This document shows positions 58,932 to 64,000 of a stretch of 64,000 bases of DNA, in pieces; position 1 is the first letter of the stretch, and the number at the start of each line of letters is the position of its first letter. The notes below the pieces were generated by a model. The model saw only the letters and a program-made list of their open reading frames with translations, made no database searches and was not told the DNA's origin. The DNA lies in the NCBI GenBank assembly GCA_024225635.1, contig JAAEMK010000304.1, positions 1 to 64,000 on the forward strand, in the 5' to 3' direction. Position numbers and translations under genes: made by a program. The stretch is from Desulfobacteraceae bacterium (GTDB lineage Bacteria > Desulfobacterota > Desulfobacteria > Desulfobacterales > Desulfobacteraceae).

Positions 58932-59861
58932 TCAGAGGGGGTTGGAAAACGCCAGTCGCTCGAGCACCCCTGTCATATCCATGGGAAGGGGGGCGGTAAA
59001 ATCCACCCGTTGTCCGGACCAGGGATGCCTGAACCCGAGGGTTCTTGCATGGAGCATCTGCCTTGGCACGGCCATTGTCTTTTTCCGGCGAAACCCGTAC
59101 ACTGCGTCCCCTGCCAGGGGATATCCCAGGGCCCGGAAATGAACCCGGATCTGGTGGGTCCTTCCGGTCTTGAGCTCCACCTCCACCAGGGTGTGGCCGT
59201 CCAGCCGCTCCAGAACCCGCCAACGGGTGTCCGCATGCCGGGCCCGTTCCGTGTTGACGGCCATGATCTTTCGTTTTACGGGATGGCGGCCGATGGGCAG
59301 GGTGATCCGCCCGGAATCCTCCCGAATGGTTCCGATTGCAAGGGCAATATACTGCTTTTGAACCCGCCGCTGTTTGAACTCCTTCTGAAGGAACTCAAAG
59401 GCATGCCGGCTCTTTGCGGCCACCAGCACCCCGCTGGTATCCTTGTCCAGGCGATGGACGATACCCGCCCTTTCCGGCACCTTTTCACCGGGATGCGCCA
59501 GGTGAGGACAATGGTGCAACAGTGCATTGACAAGGGTTCCGGAAGGATTTCCAGGAGCCGGATGAACCACCATTCCGGCAGGCTTGTTCATCACAATGAT
59601 ATGGTCGTCCTCAAAAAGGATATCAAGGGACAGGTCTTCGGCACAGGGTGCCGCAGGCTCAACTGTTGATTCAACCCTGCCTGCGATGATCTCCCCGGGC
59701 TTCACCCGGTACCCCGGCTTCTTTACCCGGCCCGATACCAGGATCAAGCCATTTTTAATGGCCGCGGCAACACGCCCCCTGGTGACGCCCGCTGCCGCGG
59801 CAGCGACCTGGTCCAGCCTTTCTCCCATCAATTCGTCTGATATTTCGATCTCGATTTTCAT
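58932..59861 (-). CDS. rluD: RluD-type 23S rRNA pseudouridine synthase
   Basis: A 309-residue RluA/RluC/RluD family enzyme. The N-terminal S4 RNA-binding domain (residues 10-75, RLDQVAAAAAGVTRGRVAAA) is followed by the catalytic domain with the Asp in HRLDKDTSG, then VELKTGRTHQIRVH. The RluD assignment (23S positions 1911-1917) is by layout; RluC-like activity is possible. It lies downstream of carD, with a terminator between. Confidence 0.9.
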   Translation of the reverse strand: MKIEIEISDELMGERLDQVAAAAAGVTRGRVAAAIKNGLILVSGRVKKPGYRVKPGEIIAGRVESTVEPAAPCAEDLSLDILFEDDHIIVMNKPAGMVVHPAPGNPSGTLVNALLHHCPHLAHPGEKVPERAGIVHRLDKDTSGVLVAAKSRHAFEFLQKEFKQRRVQKQYIALAIGTIREDSGRITLPIGRHPVKRKIMAVNTERARHADTRWRVLERLDGHTLVEVELKTGRTHQIRVHFRALGYPLAGDAVYGFRRKKTMAVPRQMLHARTLGFRHPWSGQRVDFTAPLPMDMTGVLERLAFSNPL

Positions 59862-59905
59862 GGTAAAAAAAACCGACAGACGCTTACTCGCCTATCGGTT
59901 TTAAA
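59860..59905 (-). terminator. Terminator between carD and rluD
   Basis: On the minus strand, AAACCGATAG and CTGTCGGTTT arms are followed by a T run that ends just before the rluD start. Confidence 0.65.
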
Positions 59906-59939
59906 AAACTGTGGCCTTTTTTGTGTGGTTAATGAATTT

Positions 59940-60467
59940 CTAGGTAAATAATTGTTCCAACTCGGTCATCATGGACTCTTCATCCATGTCCTTTGCCGTT
60001 GAAAGCTCCTGGACCAGCAGATTCTGGGCGGTATCAAGCAACTTTCTCTCACCAAAGGAAAGATCCTTTTCAAGCTTGAGCTGAAACAGATCCCTGAACA
60101 CCTCGGCAACGTCATAGATGGACCCGGTCTTGATCTTGTCCATATATTCGCGGTACCTGCGGTTCCAGGTCTGCTTGTCGTGATCCAATCCCCTCTCCTG
60201 CATGATCCTGTAAACCTCGGGTATATCCTCCCTCTGGATAATCTCCCTCAAGCCCACAGATTCAACGTTGGCAGTTGGAATCATTATGACCATTCCGTTG
60301 TCAACTATCTTCATCATGTAGAAACTCATGTTTTCGCCGTTTATCTCTTTGGTCTCAATGGACTCAATACACCCTACGCCATGGGCCGGATAAACTGCCA
60401 GATCACCCTCAAGAAACTCTTTTTTCCCAGGTTTGACAACATCTTCCTGCTTAGCTCTTTCCCCCAT
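59940..60467 (-). CDS. carD: CarD family transcription regulator
   Basis: A 175-residue CarD/CdnL-type protein. The N-terminal Tudor-like RNA polymerase beta-binding domain (EGDLAVYPAHGVGCIESIE, residues about 20-75) is the same fold as the RID of Mfd. The C-terminal helical domain contains KQTWNRRYREYMDKIKTG. It stabilises open promoter complexes, for example at rRNA promoters. ATG 60467 follows GAGAGTGGTGG; GTG 60479 is the alternative. Confidence 0.92.
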   Translation of the reverse strand: MGERAKQEDVVKPGKKEFLEGDLAVYPAHGVGCIESIETKEINGENMSFYMMKIVDNGMVIMIPTANVESVGLREIIQREDIPEVYRIMQERGLDHDKQTWNRRYREYMDKIKTGSIYDVAEVFRDLFQLKLEKDLSFGERKLLDTAQNLLVQELSTAKDMDEESMMTELEQLFT

Positions 60468-60584
60468 ATAAACCACCACTCTCTTTGTTAAATTGTTTTA
60501 GAAAACAATATGGCCATAGTTAAGCAATATAGCATATACTCACACTGTAATCAAACAAAAACCATTAAAATTAAAGGATTTTTT

Positions 60585-61166
60585 CTACTTCTTGGTGTTA
60601 TACGCGTTCATGGTTGCGGACACCCCTCGCTCCATCACAGACACACAGGCTTCGGCAGAACGGGTCACAAGCGTGTCCAAGGCCCCTTTTTCCTCCGAGG
60701 AAAAGCGCCCTAGGACATGTCCTGTAACATCACGCTGCCCCTGGGGACGGCCGACGCCGACCCGGATCCGGACAAACGCTTTTGTCCCTAAGGCCTCGAT
60801 AATGGAACGAATACCGTTGTGGCCGCCGTGACCCCGGTTGCCGGCAATGCGCAGCCTGCCGAAATCCAGGTCAAGATCGTCATGAACAACGATTATATCC
60901 GATACTTGAATTTTAAAATAAGAAGCAAGTTTCTGAACAGGAGGGCCGCTTCTATTCATATACGCTTGAGGCTTCATCAAAACAACATTCAGCCCATTGA
61001 TTACACCCTTGGAGTAGTCTGCGTCAAAGCGGGATTTTTCAGGAGGGAGACAATAGTGTCTGAGAAGGGAATCAACAACGGAAAAACCAATGTTGTGCCG
61101 GGTCTGGGCATATTTACCACCTGGGTTGCCCAAACCCGCCACCATATAAATTCGGCTATTAGCCAT
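60585..61166 (-). CDS. pth: Peptidyl-tRNA hydrolase
   Basis: Recycles tRNA from dropped-off peptidyl-tRNA. The 193-residue protein has GLGNPGGKYAQTRHNIGF with the catalytic His, the MKPQAYMNRSG block, and VHDDLDLDFGRLR, then GNRGHGGHNGIRSI. It lies 12 bases after rplY in the ispE-prs-rplY-pth cluster. Confidence 0.96.
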   Translation of the reverse strand: MANSRIYMVAGLGNPGGKYAQTRHNIGFSVVDSLLRHYCLPPEKSRFDADYSKGVINGLNVVLMKPQAYMNRSGPPVQKLASYFKIQVSDIIVVHDDLDLDFGRLRIAGNRGHGGHNGIRSIIEALGTKAFVRIRVGVGRPQGQRDVTGHVLGRFSSEEKGALDTLVTRSAEACVSVMERGVSATMNAYNTKK

Positions 61167-61178
61167 AAGGAAATTCTA

Positions 61179-61820
61179 CTACTCGGAAGCCTCTTCTACG
61201 GCTTCCTCCTCAAGTTCCTCTTCACCCTCCTCATCAGCACCGCCGGCAGGAGGCACGATGGTGAGGACGGTAAAATCGACCTCATGGGGGATCTCGATAT
61301 TCTCACCCAGGTCGATCTCTGCGACATGGATGGCATCGCCCACCTCAAGATCGGTGGTATCGATTTCAATCACCTCGGGCATGTCACCGGGGCGGCAGAT
61401 GATATCGAGTTCACGGCGAATAACCTGGAGAAGACCTCCGGCCTTGACGCCTGCGGACTCACCTCTGGCTTCAACGGGAACGGTGATGGTGATCCTCTCA
61501 TCCATATCGATCTCCTGGAAATCAACATGGAGATACTTGAGTCCATAGATATCCATCTGGAGCTCTTTGAGCATGACGGTCCTTACCGGTTTTGCATCAC
61601 CCTCAATGGCAAGGTTGATAAAGAGTCCGGAAGAGCCGTTCACCCTTACCAAAGTTGTAAGATCGGGGGTTGACAGCGAAAGGGTGATGGGTTCGGTCTT
61701 TGGCCCGTAAAGAACAGCCGGAACAGCCTCGTTATTTCTAAGATGGCGTGCGGCGCTCTTACCCTTGGTCTCTCTGATTTCAGCTTTTAAATCTAGTAGT
61801 TCCAAATTTTTATCCTCCAT
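61179..61820 (-). CDS. rplY: 50S ribosomal protein L25, CTC/TL5 type
   Basis: Binds 5S rRNA. The 213-residue long form has the L25 domain (KGKSAARHLRNNEAVPAVLY) and a C-terminal TL5/CTC beta domain (VEARGESAGVKAGGLLQVI), ending in a strongly acidic tail of Glu repeats. It lies between prs and pth, a very common arrangement. Confidence 0.95.
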   Translation of the reverse strand: MEDKNLELLDLKAEIRETKGKSAARHLRNNEAVPAVLYGPKTEPITLSLSTPDLTTLVRVNGSSGLFINLAIEGDAKPVRTVMLKELQMDIYGLKYLHVDFQEIDMDERITITVPVEARGESAGVKAGGLLQVIRRELDIICRPGDMPEVIEIDTTDLEVGDAIHVAEIDLGENIEIPHEVDFTVLTIVPPAGGADEEGEEELEEEAVEEASE

Positions 61821-61855
61821 ATCTGCATCTCAATGCAGACTGATAACTGTGTTGT

Positions 61856-62794
61856 CTATACAAAAAGGGAATTTACAGAATCGCCCCTGTAACTGCGTAT
61901 AATCGCCTCACCCACAAGCCGTGCCACGGAAACCGTTTGTATCTTTTCGCACTGCTCGGCCTCTTTGGAGAGGGGAATGGTATCCGTAACCAGAAGAGAT
62001 TTCAATGCGGATTCCTCAATCCTGCCCACGGCCGGACCGGAAAGAACCGGATGGGTGCAGCAGGCATGGACCTCTTTGGCGCCCTTGGATTTGATGACAC
62101 CGGCGGCCTCGGTAAGGGTACCTGCGGTATCCACCATGTCATCCAGAACGATGGCGGTCTTTCCTTCCACATCTCCGATGATGGCCATGGCCTTTGCCTG
62201 ATTGGGCGCACTCCTGCGCTTATCAACAATGGCGAGTCCGGCATGGAGGCGTTTTGCGAAGGCCCTGGCACGTTCCACTCCGCCGGCGTCGGGAGATACA
62301 ACGACCAGCTCCCCGTTGAAATTGTTCCGGATGTGCTCGAGAATGACCGGTGCCGCATAAAGGTTATCCACGGGAATATTGAAAAAGCCCTGGATCTGAC
62401 CGGCATGAAGATCTAAGGTGATAACACGGTGAACACCGGTCTGGGTCAGAAGATCGGCTATCAGCTTGGCGCTGATGGGAACCCTTGGCGCCACCTTCTT
62501 GTCCTGGCGGGCATAACCGAAATAGGGAATAACCGCAGTTATGGGGTTGGCGGATGACCGTTTCAACGCATCGATCATCAGCAGAAGCTCAACAAGGTTA
62601 TCATTCACCGGAGAACAGGTGGACTGAATAACAAAAACCTCCTGCCTTCTTACGTTCTCATGGATCTCCACCTGTATCTCACCGTCACTGAATCGATTCA
62701 GCTTGGTTTTCCCCAGAGGCCTTGCAAGATACTCAGAAACCTTTTGTGCAAGTACAGGATTGGAATTTCCTGAAAAAACCGTTATTCCGTTCAT
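61856..62794 (-). CDS. prs: Ribose-phosphate pyrophosphokinase
   Basis: Makes PRPP from ribose 5-phosphate and ATP for nucleotide, His and Trp synthesis. The 312-residue protein has the [11 protein letters not shown] start, ATP-loop [13 protein letters not shown] motif ([14 protein letters not shown]), metal site [11 protein letters not shown], the flexible catalytic loop with KRR, and the PRPP-binding [11 protein letters not shown]. It follows the tRNA-Gln gene. Confidence 0.97.
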   Translation of the reverse strand: MNGITVFSGNSNPVLAQKVSEYLARPLGKTKLNRFSDGEIQVEIHENVRRQEVFVIQSTCSPVNDNLVELLLMIDALKRSSANPITAVIPYFGYARQDKKVAPRVPISAKLIADLLTQTGVHRVITLDLHAGQIQGFFNIPVDNLYAAPVILEHIRNNFNGELVVVSPDAGGVERARAFAKRLHAGLAIVDKRRSAPNQAKAMAIIGDVEGKTAIVLDDMVDTAGTLTEAAGVIKSKGAKEVHACCTHPVLSGPAVGRIEESALKSLLVTDTIPLSKEAEQCEKIQTVSVARLVGEAIIRSYRGDSVNSLFV

Positions 62795-62824
62795 ATAAAT
62801 TCTCTTTGTAGTTTTTGTTATTGC

Positions 62825-62899
62825 TGGCTGGGGCGGGAGGATTCGAACCTCCGAATGCAGGAATCAAAATCCTGTGTCTTACCGCTTGACGACGCCCCA
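62825..62899 (-). tRNA. tRNA-Gln(TTG)
   Basis: A 75-nt cloverleaf with encoded CCA. The acceptor arm is TGGGGCG/CGCCCCA, the anticodon loop TTTTGAT gives anticodon TTG, and the T arm has GGAGGTTCGAATCC. It lies between ispE and prs, and I see no own promoter, so it is probably processed from the operon transcript. Confidence 0.95.
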
Positions 62900-62919
62900 A
62901 AAAAATCTTTTTTTTTCAA

Positions 62920-63831
62920 CTAAAATGCCTGCAAATTGTTCCCGGCCGTTGCAAATGAGGTCAGAAACACTTGCTTGTCAGTTGCCTTGGTTTTTTCTGT
63001 CAGAGTATCGTAGGCCTGTTCAGCCCTTGAACCATCGGAAAAAAGAGCAAAGAAAGATGAGCCGCTCCCGGTCATCAGCAATCCGTCCGGAAAAAATTCG
63101 GCCATCTCCTCTTTAACAGAGGGGATATCGGGATAGAGCCTGCAGGCGGCCTCTTCCAGGTCATTCTGCAGTAATCCCTTAATATCGAGCTCCTTGCCCA
63201 TCCCATGCTCATTTAACAGGGCATTATTATTAGAATTTTGTCCTTTTGTCAATGCCAAATCGATATTTTTATAAACCAGGGGGGTGGAAACGTTGAATCC
63301 GGGGAAGAAAACAACAACGTGGTAAGGCCGCAAAACGCCGCAATCAGAGAGCTTTTCACCCACTCCCCGGGCAAATGCCGCCCCCCCATGGATGAAGAAC
63401 GGAACATCCGCTCCCAGCCGGAGCCCCATTGCCATGAGCGCATCACGGGAAAACGGAGAACCAAACCGGCGGTTCAACACCAGCAGGGTGGTTGCGGCAT
63501 TGGAACTTCCACCGCCCAGGCCGGCCCCCACCGGGATCACCTTATTAATAACCACCCGGACCCCGGGCCTGACCCCTCTGGACGCTCCGGTCCTTGAGAG
63601 CTCGTCAAAAAAGAGATTCGCCGCCCTGCATACCAGATTGGAGCCATCCTCGGGCACATCCGGGTGATCACACGCCACAGACACGCCCGGAACATTGATA
63701 TCAAATCCAACCGTGTCACCGAAATCAAGGCAGGTCATCAAGGTGTAAAGCTCATGATACCCATCGTTTCTCCTGGCGGTGACATGGAGGAACAGGTTGA
63801 TCTTTGCCGGTGAGAGAACCTGCTCCATCAT
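62920..63831 (-). CDS. ispE: 4-diphosphocytidyl-2-C-methyl-D-erythritol kinase
   Basis: MEP-pathway kinase of the GHMP family. The 303-residue protein has the N-terminal SPAKINLFLHVTARRNDGYH, the ATP-binding PVGAGLGGGSSNAATTL, and a C-terminal LMTGSGSSFFALF. Its start overlaps the stop of the upstream DUF1844 gene (ATGA type). Confidence 0.95.
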   Translation of the reverse strand: MMEQVLSPAKINLFLHVTARRNDGYHELYTLMTCLDFGDTVGFDINVPGVSVACDHPDVPEDGSNLVCRAANLFFDELSRTGASRGVRPGVRVVINKVIPVGAGLGGGSSNAATTLLVLNRRFGSPFSRDALMAMGLRLGADVPFFIHGGAAFARGVGEKLSDCGVLRPYHVVVFFPGFNVSTPLVYKNIDLALTKGQNSNNNALLNEHGMGKELDIKGLLQNDLEEAACRLYPDIPSVKEEMAEFFPDGLLMTGSGSSFFALFSDGSRAEQAYDTLTEKTKATDKQVFLTSFATAGNNLQAF

Positions 63832-64000
63832 CCTTTTGCCTTGACAAACGCCATCTGAACCTCATGGAGAAGACTCGTCATGAGATTGGCCTCATCGTTA
63901 TCAAGGTTTCCACGGGTCTTCTTCTCCAGCATGATGATCATATCAACGGTCTGCTTGGCAAGATCCAGATTTTTGCTCCTGGTCCCGGTGGCGGGATCTT
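63828..64000 (-). CDS. DUF1844 family protein, C-terminal part (runs off window)
   Basis: The minus-strand frame enters from the window end and stops at TGA 63830-63828, giving 56 visible residues. The blocks AKQTVDMIIMLEKKTRGN and TSLLHEVQMAFVK are typical of the small DUF1844 family of unknown function. Its stop overlaps the ispE start, so the two are translationally coupled. Confidence 0.75.
   Translation of the reverse strand, partial: DPATGTRSKNLDLAKQTVDMIIMLEKKTRGNLDNDEANLMTSLLHEVQMAFVKAKG

Overview
The window is a chromosomal segment from a strictly anaerobic deltaproteobacterium, most likely a sulfate reducer of the Desulfobacteraceae/Desulfobacterales. This is inferred from gene content and sequence style: two selenocysteine-dependent formate dehydrogenases, an RnfB-GltD fusion oxidoreductase, an adenylate kinase with the Cys-His-Cys-Cys metal LID known from Desulfovibrio gigas, a manganese-dependent pyrophosphatase, and the gene order rpsB-tsf-pyrH-frr-uppS-cdsA-dxr-rseP. 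GC content is moderate to high. Most genes are on the minus strand.

Layout. 1-1190 is accessory: the start of a probable transposase running off the window edge, then a small-protein/DUF2335 membrane-protein pair behind a promoter that carries a perfect palindrome. 1248-3408 holds tRNA-Pro(CGG), purA, tadA and tRNA-Arg(ACG), the last being a substrate of TadA. 3541-13135 has yaaA, a periplasmic solute-binding protein, and the cell-envelope pair pbpC plus a giant alpha-2-macroglobulin. 13447-13517 is a REP-like palindrome. 13555-28496 is a long minus-strand housekeeping block: coaE, rho, rpmE, prfA, prmC, rpsB, tsf, pyrH, frr, uppS, cdsA, dxr, rseP, purL, purQ. 28656-33129 on the plus strand carries adk, rpsU, folC, tRNA-Arg(CCG), a glycosyltransferase and a methyltransferase. 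33203-35920 is a degraded norQ/norD (MoxR-VWA) pair, cut at both ends and abutting phoA.

37844-39486 is the most interesting locus. A CadC/SmtB-type metal repressor (ArsR family) sits beside a metal-efflux permease of the SO_0444/DUF318 type. The permease frame is interrupted by one in-frame TGA in its Cys-rich linker. A hairpin follows that TGA at the same spacing (apical loop starting GGU, 19 nt downstream) as the hairpins behind the certain Sec codons of the two formate dehydrogenases in this window. I read it as a selenocysteine-containing metal exporter, which I do not know as a described selenoprotein family. Matching operator-like palindromes lie in front of both genes.

39554-46385 continues with a methyltransferase, ftsK, RNase J, small hypotheticals and ppaC. 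46478-56585 is an energy-metabolism region: a hybrid histidine kinase, the RnfB-GltD fusion, and two convergent Sec-containing cytoplasmic formate dehydrogenases, the second preceded by an FmdE-like fragment. 57117-64000 contains an MFS transporter, a coiled-coil protein, rluD, carD, and the ispE-tRNA-Gln(TTG)-prs-rplY-pth cluster, ending in a partial DUF1844 gene.

All functional calls come from motifs and family recognition by eye. No database search was run.
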